A DNA stretch of 64,000 nt. It comes from CAMYLY01 sp036397755 (GTDB taxonomy: Bacteria > Gemmatimonadota > Gemmatimonadetes > Gemmatimonadales > GWC2-71-9). Made by a program: the position numbers and the translations under genes. Positions within the stretch are counted from its first letter, which is position 1; every line of letters begins with the position of its first letter. The stretch covers positions 39,934 to 103,933 of the forward strand of contig DASWII010000042.1 in NCBI GenBank assembly GCA_036397755.1. Reading direction: 5' to 3'. The notes under the pieces were generated by a model that saw nothing but the letters and a program-made list of their open reading frames with translations, was not told the DNA's origin and did not search any database. Positions 52,154 through 59,470 of the stretch are shown piece after piece.

Positions 52154-53374
52154 CTACCCCCGTCCGCCGGCGAGCCGGGATGCGTCCGGCGAACGGCGCA
52201 GGAGGAACATCGACCACGAGCCCACCAGCGGGCCCAGCGCCAGCATCCCGAAAGCCACCGACCAGCCGAATGACTCACGCAGGACGGGCACCAACTGAAT
52301 GGATCCCAGGGTGAGCAGGAACCCCATGGACGTCTGCGTGGTGAGTTGCGTGCCCATGTACCCCGGGGCGGCGAGCTCGCTGACGCTGGTGCTGAATTGG
52401 GCCGAATCGGCGACGATGGCGAAACCCCACACGAGCGCGATCGCGCTGGCCAGCCCCGGACGCCCCAAGCCCGCCGTACCGATGAGGACGGCACACCCTC
52501 CACTGACGATCATGCTCAGCATGGTCGTGTTGCAGCGGCCCCAGCGATCCGCGAGGCCGCCGGCGAGCAGGCTGCCGATGCCGCCGGCCGCGATGACCAT
52601 GAAGGTGACGAGGGATGCGAGGAACGGCGCGCTGCCGCGGGTGTTGGGATGGGCGCCGTACACATCGAGGAGATACGCCGGGATCCAGGTCCACATGGCG
52701 TAGAGTTCCCACATGTGTCCCAGGTATCCGGTATTGGCGAGGCGCAGGGAACGCTGCCGCATCGCTTCGGTCACCTGACGCCACTGGAACGGCGGGACCG
52801 GGCTGCGGTGGGGTCCCAGATGGCCGAACCGCCAGGCGATCGCGCCACCGGCCACCGCCAGCACCGACATCGCCAGCATCACCGGCTGCCACGCCGCGAT
52901 GCCGCCGAAGGCGCGCACGAGATGAGGCGACGCGGTTCCGATGGTGAGCGCACCGACCAGCATCCCGAGACCCAGACCGCGGTCCTGCACGGTCCAGGTG
53001 GCCATGATCTTCATGCCGACGGGGTAGACGAGTGCGAGCGCCATGCCCGTCCCGAACCTGAGCGCGACCGCTGGGCCGAACGATGCGTCGAGGAGCGGGA
53101 TCATGGCGTTGAGCGCGGCTCCGACCCATGCGCCCGCGGCGACCACCTTGCGCGGGGCCCACCGATCGGGGACGTTGAGCAGAGCGCTCCCGAGCGCGCC
53201 CGCCACGAACCCGAGCTGCACGGACATCGTGAGCCATGCGGCCTGCGCAGGCGTCACCTGCCAGTGCGTTTGCAGCGCCGGCGCCACCGCGGTCGCCGAG
53301 AACCACAGCCCCATCCCCAACAGCTCGGCGAGCGCCAGCGCCGCGAGGACCGTCCACGTGCGCGGAGCGCTCAT
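52154..53374 (-). CDS. Major facilitator superfamily transporter
   Basis: 406 residues, twelve predicted helices. Motif A-like loops are seen as LLNVPDRWAPRKVVAAG and LAGGLADRWGRCNTT, and the N-terminal LAELLGMGLWFSATAVAP is typical of a NarK/CynX-like or sugar-phosphate branch. Substrate cannot be told. ATG 53374 chosen because the upstream frame lacks membrane or signal features. Divergent from the Cys-cluster gene. Confidence 0.88.
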   Translation of the reverse strand: MSAPRTWTVLAALALAELLGMGLWFSATAVAPALQTHWQVTPAQAAWLTMSVQLGFVAGALGSALLNVPDRWAPRKVVAAGAWVGAALNAMIPLLDASFGPAVALRFGTGMALALVYPVGMKIMATWTVQDRGLGLGMLVGALTIGTASPHLVRAFGGIAAWQPVMLAMSVLAVAGGAIAWRFGHLGPHRSPVPPFQWRQVTEAMRQRSLRLANTGYLGHMWELYAMWTWIPAYLLDVYGAHPNTRGSAPFLASLVTFMVIAAGGIGSLLAGGLADRWGRCNTTMLSMIVSGGCAVLIGTAGLGRPGLASAIALVWGFAIVADSAQFSTSVSELAAPGYMGTQLTTQTSMGFLLTLGSIQLVPVLRESFGWSVAFGMLALGPLVGSWSMFLLRRSPDASRLAGGRG

Positions 53375-53457
53375 GGCCGGGTGACCGAGGTCGTCGGCGG
53401 GCGGATCGTCATCCGGCGCTTGCGCGACCTCGTTACATTGCTCCGCGGCCACGCACG

Positions 53458-54063
53458 ATGCCCAAGCCGATTCCGTTGTGCCGTTCCTACCCCTCGCGGT
53501 ATGGTGTCCCGCAGATCAAGGCGGTGGACCCCCGCGTGTTTCGCGTCCGCTACTATACCCACTGTCTTGCCTGCACCTTCTGCCACGATTGGTGCTGCAC
53601 GGAAGGCGTTGACGTGGATCGGGTGCATCATGCGGCCATCATGGCCGCCGCGGACGCGCTCGAAGCGTTTCTGGGCGTCCCGCGGTCGTCGTGGTTCACG
53701 TCGGCGTACGAGGAGGATGATGAAGTCCCTGGTGGAGGGTCGTATCGGACGGCGGTGGTGAAGGGGGCCTGCGTGTTTCTGAACCGTGCGGGCCGCGGCT
53801 GCCGCCTCCATGCGTTCTGCGTCGACCAGGCGCTGGACTACCACGAGCTCAGGTCGATGGTGGACTGCCTGTTTCCGATCACGTACGCCGACGGGGTGTT
53901 GTTGGTGGCCGACGAGGTGCTCGACGGGTCGCTCGTGTGTCTCGATACCGGGCCCACGGTTTATCGCGGGCTGCGCCACGAACTCGAGCACTACTTCGGC
54001 AATGCGTTCGTGCGCGAACTCGACGCGGCGGAAACCCTTGTGCTGCGGCGACACGCGCGCTAG
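53458..54063 (+). CDS. Cys-cluster protein (YkgJ/DUF3109-like)
   Basis: 201 residues with a dense N-terminal cysteine set, C36, C39, C42, C46 and C47 (CLACTFCHDWCC), and later Cys in GACVFLNRAGRGCRLHAFC. This is the layout of YkgJ/DUF3109 proteins thought to bind a metal or Fe-S centre. A helical region with DYHELRSMVDCLFP follows. Role unknown. ATG 53458 is the first start that lies outside the divergent MFS gene. Its stop overlaps the convergent Dph6-like gene by 4 bases. Confidence 0.75.
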   Translation: MPKPIPLCRSYPSRYGVPQIKAVDPRVFRVRYYTHCLACTFCHDWCCTEGVDVDRVHHAAIMAAADALEAFLGVPRSSWFTSAYEEDDEVPGGGSYRTAVVKGACVFLNRAGRGCRLHAFCVDQALDYHELRSMVDCLFPITYADGVLLVADEVLDGSLVCLDTGPTVYRGLRHELEHYFGNAFVRELDAAETLVLRRHAR

Positions 54064-54731
54064 CGAAGCGCGCTCCCGCTGCCGGATGGCACCAGGTCGA
54101 TGACGCGGTGGTCGTCGACATCGAGCGTTTCGCCGCGCGAGTACACCACGGCGTCGCGCAGTTCCGGTCCCTCGAACACGAAGGTGTGAAACTCTCCGGA
54201 CTCACCGCAGGGATCGATGTCGTCCATGGTGCCGAGGGCGGTCACGACGTCCGCGTCGAACTCGCGTCCGAGATACGGCGCCGCGCCACGCTGCGGGTCG
54301 ACACTCGTGATGATGGGTCGATAGCCGCGCTCCACGACCTCCCACGCGACTTCGATCGCGGGGGTTCCCCAGAGCGGCTCGAGATGCGCGAGTCCGCGCG
54401 CGGCGGTGCGATCCTCGTACCATTTGCGGACGTCGGCCAGATGCACGTTGCCGAACACGACGCCCTCCACGCCACGCGCGCGGAGTTGGTCGAGCGTCGT
54501 CGAGAAGTCACGCTCAAAATCCTGCTGGGTGGTGGGCACCGCAACCAACTCGAGCCCGAGCGCGGCGGCCTGGATCTCGAGCAACGAGCGCCGCACCCCG
54601 TGGAACCGCACGCGATCCGAGTTCCGGTCGTACAGGGTGGCGGCATAGTGCACCTCGACTCCGTCGCGTCGAGCCCGGTCAAGCGCCAGCACGGAGTCCT
54701 TCCCGCCGCTGGTCATGAGAGCGAAGGTCAT
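54060..54731 (-). CDS. Dph6/DUF71-family PP-loop ATPase
   Basis: 223 residues. PP-loop SGGKDS at 8-13 and the family blocks RVRFHGVRRSLLEIQAAALGLEL, GVVFGNVHLADVRKWYED, EPLWG and DPCGESGEFHTFVFEGP match the diphthine-ammonia ligase fold (Dph6). Bacteria lack diphthamide, so a related amidation (for instance in B12 or cofactor salvage) is likely but unproven. ATG 54731 begins exactly at the fold; the upstream frame runs through a heptamer repeat and is rejected. Confidence 0.85.
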   Translation of the reverse strand: MTFALMTSGGKDSVLALDRARRDGVEVHYAATLYDRNSDRVRFHGVRRSLLEIQAAALGLELVAVPTTQQDFERDFSTTLDQLRARGVEGVVFGNVHLADVRKWYEDRTAARGLAHLEPLWGTPAIEVAWEVVERGYRPIITSVDPQRGAAPYLGREFDADVVTALGTMDDIDPCGESGEFHTFVFEGPELRDAVVYSRGETLDVDDHRVIDLVPSGSGSALR

Positions 54732-54780
54732 GCGAGAAGGTACGGGTGAAAACGGGGGGCGGGAAGGAGGGCAGATTGGA

Positions 54781-54864
54781 GAGGGCAGAATGCAGAGGGC
54801 AGAGTGCAGAGTGCAGAGTGCAGAGTGCAGAGTGCAGAGTGCAGAGTGCAGAGGGCGGAGTGAT
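54781..54864. repeat. GAGTGCA heptamer tandem repeat
   Basis: Seven perfect copies of GAGTGCA (54802-54850) flanked by degenerate copies (GAGGGCA, GAATGCA, GAGGGCA before; GAGGGCG, GAGTGAT after), about twelve units in all. It lies in the 161-base gap between two minus-strand genes, 50-134 bases before the Dph6-like start. Not a CRISPR: units are direct, 7 bases and lack spacers. Confidence 0.9.
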
Positions 54865-54892
54865 GCGTGGTGCTGCAAACCGGCCCGCCTGG

Positions 54893-55462
54893 TCAGCCGA
54901 GTTGGCGCAGCTCCCTCGGGTAGGGTTCGTCAGGCGTGCCGGCGCGCGTGCGCGCGCGGGCGTTGGCGAAGAGCTGCACGAGAAAGCGGTGCCCGGCATC
55001 GTCGGCGGTGAGCTGCGCTTCGTCGATGATCGCCGCACGCGGGTATCGCTGCAGCACCGCACGCGCGAACACCCCCGCGCCGGCGGCCGTGGGCTCGTCC
55101 GCATCGACCGAGTCGAAGACCTTCGTGTCCGCGATACCGCAGGAGGGCGAGCGGCCCTTCAGAATGAACCCGTCGACCGCGCCCAGCGAGTCCAGAAAGC
55201 GGTCGCTGAACTGCCGCATTGCTTTCGTGAGGTCACGCCGCGTGCTCGGCTGCACGAGGCGCACCCCGTCGTGCAGGATGACGAGCCGAATCGGGTCGCG
55301 GGGCACGCCCAACCCGATCTCGACCTCGGGACACACCGCGATCGGCTCGACGAACGGCAGGATCGCCTTGACGAAGGGCGCCTGGACCCGCTGCCCGTTG
55401 TAGCGGCAGGCCTCCAACTCGAGGCATTTGCTGAGGACGAGGGTGGGACGAGGGTGACGCAC
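54893..55462 (-). CDS. DUF523 family protein (YbbK-like)
   Basis: 189 residues. Cys13 and Cys19 (SKCLELEACRYNG), VCPEVEIGLGVPR and KGRSPSCG are the DUF523 hallmarks and could hold an Fe-S cluster. The last 45 residues (HRFLVQLFANAR) correspond to the usual end of the domain. Family function is unknown, though recent work links related proteins to nucleobase or thiouracil handling; I cannot confirm that here. Same strand as the Dph6-like gene, 161 bases upstream; divergent from thiI. Confidence 0.85.
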   Translation of the reverse strand: MRHPRPTLVLSKCLELEACRYNGQRVQAPFVKAILPFVEPIAVCPEVEIGLGVPRDPIRLVILHDGVRLVQPSTRRDLTKAMRQFSDRFLDSLGAVDGFILKGRSPSCGIADTKVFDSVDADEPTAAGAGVFARAVLQRYPRAAIIDEAQLTADDAGHRFLVQLFANARARTRAGTPDEPYPRELRQLG

Positions 55463-55548
55463 GGCCGGAAGTTAGTGTCGTGTCCCAGGAGTTCGTTGCC
55501 TGAATCGCGAGTCCCCGGTTGCGTCCCACCAAGCGCACCAGGGTGGGG

Positions 55549-55577
55549 TTGGAATCACTCTGGTCGAGGCATAGGTT
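55549..55577 (+). promoter_or_regulatory. Promoter for thiI, probably giving a leaderless transcript
   Basis: TTGGAA (55549-55554), a 17-base spacer and TAGGTT (55572-55577). The ATG of thiI is at 55585, 7-8 bases after the -10, so transcription would begin at or next to the start codon. No Shine-Dalgarno sequence lies between. Confidence 0.5.
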
Positions 55578-55584
55578 CGACCGT

Positions 55585-57045
55585 ATGGCCACCGTCATCG
55601 TCCGGCTCGCTCCTGAGCTCACGACCAAGGCCCGCCGCACGCGGCGTCGGTTTCAGGAACGTCTCGTACGCAACCTCAAGGATGCGTTGGAAGGGGCCGA
55701 CGTCCCCGCCAGGATCCGCCCGCGGTGGGACCGCATCGTCGTGGAATCGGACGACCCGACCGCCGGGGAGCGGGCGGCGGACGTCTTTGGGGTGAGCGGC
55801 GTGTCGCTGATCGAGGGGCGGACGGAGGCGGCGCTCGACGCGATCGTGGCAGCGGGCCGCGCGCTCTACGCGGAGCGGGTGCGCGGCAGGCGTTTTGCCG
55901 TGCGCGCGCGGCGGTCGGGAAAGCTCTCGTTCGGTACGCATGACGTGTGCGTGCAACTGGGTGCGGCGCTCAACCCCGGCGCGACGGTCGACCTCACGAA
56001 CCCCGAGGTGACCGTGTGGGTGGAGCTGCGCGAGGGCGAAGCCTGGTTCTCGAGCACGCGCATCGGAGGTGTCGGGGGATTGCCGCTGGGGGTGGAGGGC
56101 AGGGCCGTGTGTCTCATCTCGGGCGGGTTCGATTCCGCGGTAGCGGCGTGGCTGATGCTCAAGCGCGGCGTCGCGCTCGACTACGTGTTCTGCAACCTCA
56201 GCGGGGATGCCTACGAGCGTTCCGTCGTCTCGGTTGCGAAGGTGTTGGCCGACCGCTGGAGTTTTGGCGACCGGCCGCGCATGCACGTGGTGGAGTTTGG
56301 TCCTGTCGTGGATCGGCTCAAGGCCCGCGTGACGCCGCGCTACTGGCAGGTCATCCTCAAGCGGCTGATGTACCGGGCGGCGGAGCAGGTGGCCCAGGAA
56401 CTGGACGCGGACGCCGTGATTACCGGGGAATCGATCGGGCAGGTCTCGTCGCAGACGCTCCAGAACCTCCGGGCGATCGATGACGTCGCGATGCTACCCG
56501 TGTTCCGGCCGCTGATCGGGATGGACAAGAACGAGATCATCCGGCATGCGCAGCGCATCGGCACCGCGCCCATCAGCGCGACCGTACGCGAATACTGCGC
56601 CATCCTGCCCGATCGGCCGGTGACGAAGTGCAGCCCGGGGGCCGCACGCCGCGAGGAGGGCAAGCTGGATCTCGCGCCGCTCGCTGAGGCGGTGGCCGCG
56701 CGGAGGGTGGTCGACCTCCGTGCGCTGCGCGCGGTGGACCTCGTGCAGCCGTATCTGTTCGTCGACGACGTGCCCGACGGTGCGACGGTGCTGGATTGCC
56801 GGGACGCGCATCACCACGATGCGTGGCATTACCCGGGGGCGCAGCGATGGGACCTGGATCGGTTGGCGGTGGGCTTCCGCGAATTGGACAAGACGCGCAC
56901 GTACGTGCTGTGTTGTCAGTTCGGGTTGCTGTCGGCGCACATGGCCGAGGCCATGCAGCGCGCGGGGTACGAGGCGTACTCGTTTCGCGGTGGCATGACG
57001 GCCCTGCGGCGTTACGCAGCGGACCGGGGCGGGGTTCCGGTCTAG
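55585..57045 (+). CDS. thiI: tRNA 4-thiouridine synthetase ThiI with rhodanese domain
   Basis: Makes 4-thiouridine at tRNA position 8 and can feed sulfur to thiamine synthesis. 486 residues: N-terminal ferredoxin-like and THUMP domains, PP-loop SGGFDS at 179-184, TGESIGQVSSQTLQNL at 280-295, Cys338 (REYCAILPDRPVTKC) and a C-terminal rhodanese domain at about 380-486 with Cys443/Cys444 (VLCCQFGLLSAHMAE). This is the long form, as in E. coli. ATG 55585 is supported by the VIVRLAPE start; the upstream extension is rejected. A cysteine desulfurase partner is encoded elsewhere in the window (29345-30538). Confidence 0.94.
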   Translation: MATVIVRLAPELTTKARRTRRRFQERLVRNLKDALEGADVPARIRPRWDRIVVESDDPTAGERAADVFGVSGVSLIEGRTEAALDAIVAAGRALYAERVRGRRFAVRARRSGKLSFGTHDVCVQLGAALNPGATVDLTNPEVTVWVELREGEAWFSSTRIGGVGGLPLGVEGRAVCLISGGFDSAVAAWLMLKRGVALDYVFCNLSGDAYERSVVSVAKVLADRWSFGDRPRMHVVEFGPVVDRLKARVTPRYWQVILKRLMYRAAEQVAQELDADAVITGESIGQVSSQTLQNLRAIDDVAMLPVFRPLIGMDKNEIIRHAQRIGTAPISATVREYCAILPDRPVTKCSPGAARREEGKLDLAPLAEAVAARRVVDLRALRAVDLVQPYLFVDDVPDGATVLDCRDAHHHDAWHYPGAQRWDLDRLAVGFRELDKTRTYVLCCQFGLLSAHMAEAMQRAGYEAYSFRGGMTALRRYAADRGGVPV

Positions 57046-57189
57046 CGAAGGCGGGACGGCGGGACCGGAGCCGTCGACCTCCGCTACGAGCGTGTCGCCG
57101 GACCGCGACCGGATTTCCATGGAAACCGTCTCTCGCCCCTCGGCATCCCACCCTCCGACCACGAGCCGGAATCCGGCGTCCGCAGCGAG
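57046..57189 (-). other. In-frame open sequence after the kinase stop
   Basis: Reading minus-strand from 57189, in the same frame as the kinase and directly after its TAG, gives LAADAGFRLVVGGWDAEGRE and a further protein-like stretch until it enters thiI antisense. It may be an old C-terminal extension cut by the stop codon, or chance. No separate gene is claimed. Confidence 0.3.
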
Positions 57190-59307
57190 CTACGTCGAGT
57201 GTGCACGCCCGATCGCCGAGGGATCCTCCAGCAGGCCCCTGACCTGTTCGGACGCCTCGAGGTAGCGCCTGGCATCTTCCGCCACCGCCCGGATCCGGCC
57301 GCTGATGTCGCCGGCGTCGAAGGAAGACTCTTGGTGGTGAGCCCGGAGGTTGGCCATCTGGAGCCACAGCGTCTTCAAGAGATCGGCCAGATAGCTGCGT
57401 TGTTCCTGAGCGCCGTCAAGCTGGCGCGTCAGGCTGCGCGCCAGGTCCAGCTGCTCCTCCACCAGGCGGCGCATGCGTTGCCGGGCTTCGGTTTGTTCGC
57501 CCCCCGACGCGGCCAGCGCCGCGAGCTTCTGCTCCAGGCGCGCCTGCTCGGCCGAGTCGGCGTCGCGCGCCAGGGCCTCGATCTGGCGGTCCAGGACCTG
57601 AATCGCACTCAGCACCTCCCGCCCCGCTGCCGCCGCGTCCCGCGCGACGCTCTGCGCGGGGCCGTCCAGCGTCCGTGCCGCCTGGATCAGTGCCTCCACC
57701 TGCTCGGCGGGGGTCGAAGGCGCCGGAGCCAACGGCTCGGGAAGAGCCCCCCCGGCCGCCAGCAGGAGCTTCCGGATATGTTCTCGCTTCCAGATCAGCG
57801 CGGCATCATCGGCTTCCGCCAACTTCGAGATCTCGCCCGCCGTCAGTCCCTGTTTCCTGCCCCAGCGGTACAGCCGGTAGCCGCGCCAGGCAAGCACTCC
57901 CGCCGCGCCGAGGCCGGGCACCATGGCGAGCGGCATTGCGGTTTGGAGCCACCAGATCGAGGCGGATCCCCAGCCCGCCCGCAGGAACACCGGCAGGGCC
58001 AGCAGGAACCCCCCGATCGCTGGTCCGTACGCCGCGCGGAATTGGCGCAAGGGCTCCGGCAGGCGATCCCACAAATCGTCCTTCCGGCGAAATCGGTTCG
58101 GCCACCACGACATCCACCACCGTGGCTTGGTGAGCACTCGGGAGAGAATGGTCCGCCAACTGTACTGCTCCAGCTTGCGCCCCCGACGCTGCGCCCAGGG
58201 CAAGAGCGCCAGGAGCCCGCCGACCGCTGCTGACGCCACCGCCCCCTCCCAATTGCCCCAGAGCGCCATGCCGTACGAGACGTAGAGCGCGCCGCCGGCC
58301 AACCAGGGGATCGGCTTCACCTCGTCCACCAGGTCTTCCAGCTCCTGCGGGAGCCAAGCGTCGCCTTCGGCGCCGGCTCGGAGCGCGCTCTCGAGCGAGC
58401 GGCCGTCGGGCATCCGCCGGTCAGGGTCCTTGGCCAGGAGCCGAGAGACCACCTCAGCCAGATCGTCGGGCACGGAGGGCGTCGCGGCCCCGACCGGCGC
58501 GGGTTCCTTCACGATGTGCTGCGTCATGACCTCGCGCGCGCTGGCTCCCTCGAACGGGCGGCGCCCTGTCAGCATCTCGTAGGCCACGACCCCCAGCGAG
58601 TAGATGTCGCTGCGGCCGTCAATCTCCCGCTCGCCGGCGGCCTGTTCGGGCGACATGTAGTGCGGGGTGCCGAGCGTGGTGCCCAGCTCGGTGAGCGTCC
58701 GCTCCATATTCACCGACTTCGCCACTCCGAAGTCGGTGAGCATGGGCCGTCCGGACTCATCCTCCACCAGGATGTTGTCCGGCTTGATGTCCCGATGAAC
58801 CACGCCCTGGGTGTGGGCGTAATGCAGCGCCCCGGCGAGTTGGCCCAGCAGCTCCCGCGCCTCGTCCGGCTCCATTCGCCCCCGCCGCCGGAGCTTGGCG
58901 CTCAACGGCTCCCCCTGCACGAACCCCATCACGAAATACATGGTGCCTTCGGCCTCTCCGAAGGTGTAGAGCGGCACGATATTGGGGTGACTGAGCTTGG
59001 CGGTGGTCCGCGCCTCGCGCCGAAACCGCTGGATACTCTCGACGTCGGTCGCCTCCGGCGGGAGCACCTTGATGGCGACCAACCGGTCGAGCGCCCGCTC
59101 GCGCGCGAGATAGACCGCTCCCATCCCGCCACGACCCAGCAGCCGGACGATCTCGTACGACGCTCCCAAGGCGCGGTTCAACACGCCGACCAGCGGGTCG
59201 GTCGGCCCTGGGGACGGGAGATGCGACACCCGGGCGCCGCACTTCACACAGAAGGCGGCCTCGTTCGAGAGTTCTGCTCCACAAGAAGGGCAGCGATGAT
59301 CGGCCAT
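57190..59307 (-). CDS. Zinc-ribbon Ser/Thr kinase with multi-helix membrane part and coiled-coil tail
   Basis: 705 residues. Zinc ribbon C6/C9/C20/C23; kinase domain at about 51-312 with GRGGMGAVY, Lys80, HRD 171-173, DFG 192-194 and MSPEQ, so probably active. Unlike the other two kinases it continues with about four hydrophobic segments between 334 and 475 and a cytoplasmic-type tail with long coiled coils at about 555-640. The tail may dimerise the kinase or bind a partner. No FHA or phosphatase gene is adjacent; a TonB-dependent protein lies upstream on the same strand. Promoter-like hexamers end 11 bases before the ATG. Confidence 0.92.
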   Translation of the reverse strand: MADHRCPSCGAELSNEAAFCVKCGARVSHLPSPGPTDPLVGVLNRALGASYEIVRLLGRGGMGAVYLARERALDRLVAIKVLPPEATDVESIQRFRREARTTAKLSHPNIVPLYTFGEAEGTMYFVMGFVQGEPLSAKLRRRGRMEPDEARELLGQLAGALHYAHTQGVVHRDIKPDNILVEDESGRPMLTDFGVAKSVNMERTLTELGTTLGTPHYMSPEQAAGEREIDGRSDIYSLGVVAYEMLTGRRPFEGASAREVMTQHIVKEPAPVGAATPSVPDDLAEVVSRLLAKDPDRRMPDGRSLESALRAGAEGDAWLPQELEDLVDEVKPIPWLAGGALYVSYGMALWGNWEGAVASAAVGGLLALLPWAQRRGRKLEQYSWRTILSRVLTKPRWWMSWWPNRFRRKDDLWDRLPEPLRQFRAAYGPAIGGFLLALPVFLRAGWGSASIWWLQTAMPLAMVPGLGAAGVLAWRGYRLYRWGRKQGLTAGEISKLAEADDAALIWKREHIRKLLLAAGGALPEPLAPAPSTPAEQVEALIQAARTLDGPAQSVARDAAAAGREVLSAIQVLDRQIEALARDADSAEQARLEQKLAALAASGGEQTEARQRMRRLVEEQLDLARSLTRQLDGAQEQRSYLADLLKTLWLQMANLRAHHQESSFDAGDISGRIRAVAEDARRYLEASEQVRGLLEDPSAIGRAHST

Positions 59308-59318
59308 GACGGCCCCAA

Positions 59319-59347
59319 CTTATGCAGGCCGAGCCCGGAAATCGCAA
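59319..59347 (-). promoter_or_regulatory. Candidate promoter of the multi-helix kinase gene
   Basis: TTGCGA (59347-59342) and CATAAG (59324-59319) on the minus strand with a 17-base spacer; the ATG is 11 bases after the -10, giving a leader of only a few bases. A GCACGCC heptamer array ends 19 bases upstream of the -35. Confidence 0.4.
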
Positions 59348-59365
59348 TGACCCCCCCGGAGCTTT

Positions 59366-59393
59366 GCACGCCGCACGCCGCACGCCGCACGCC
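59366..59393. repeat. GCACGCC heptamer tandem repeat
   Basis: Four perfect tandem copies of GCACGCC, then a broken GCGCG copy, in the 163-base gap between the TonB-dependent gene and the kinase gene. It sits just upstream of the kinase promoter candidate. The unit length equals that of the array at 54781-54864, but the sequence differs. Confidence 0.85.
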
Positions 59394-59470
59394 GCGCGTT
59401 GCGCACGCGGCGTCCCCCTTTCCCCCTTCCCACTCAGCGCCCGGCGTACCGGGCACCGCGCCCGACGTCG

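Noticed and set aside
50782..52503. 573-codon minus frame across the DUF819 gene
   Set aside because: Same strand but another frame than the complete ten-helix DUF819 gene; Arg-rich with no helices.
54781..54864. Possible CRISPR array
   Set aside because: Units are 7 bases, direct and adjacent, with no spacers and no cas genes nearby.
55560..55585. GGTTCGA sequence resembling a tRNA T-loop
   Set aside because: The flanking bases do not pair as a T-stem and there is no acceptor or anticodon arm; it is part of the thiI promoter region.
59439..59454. Possible terminator after the TonB-dependent gene (GCCCGG/CCGGGC hairpin)
   Set aside because: A 6-base stem is present but neither strand has a T-run after it; also it is on the 3' side only 17-32 bases from the stop, so it is noted as a hairpin only.
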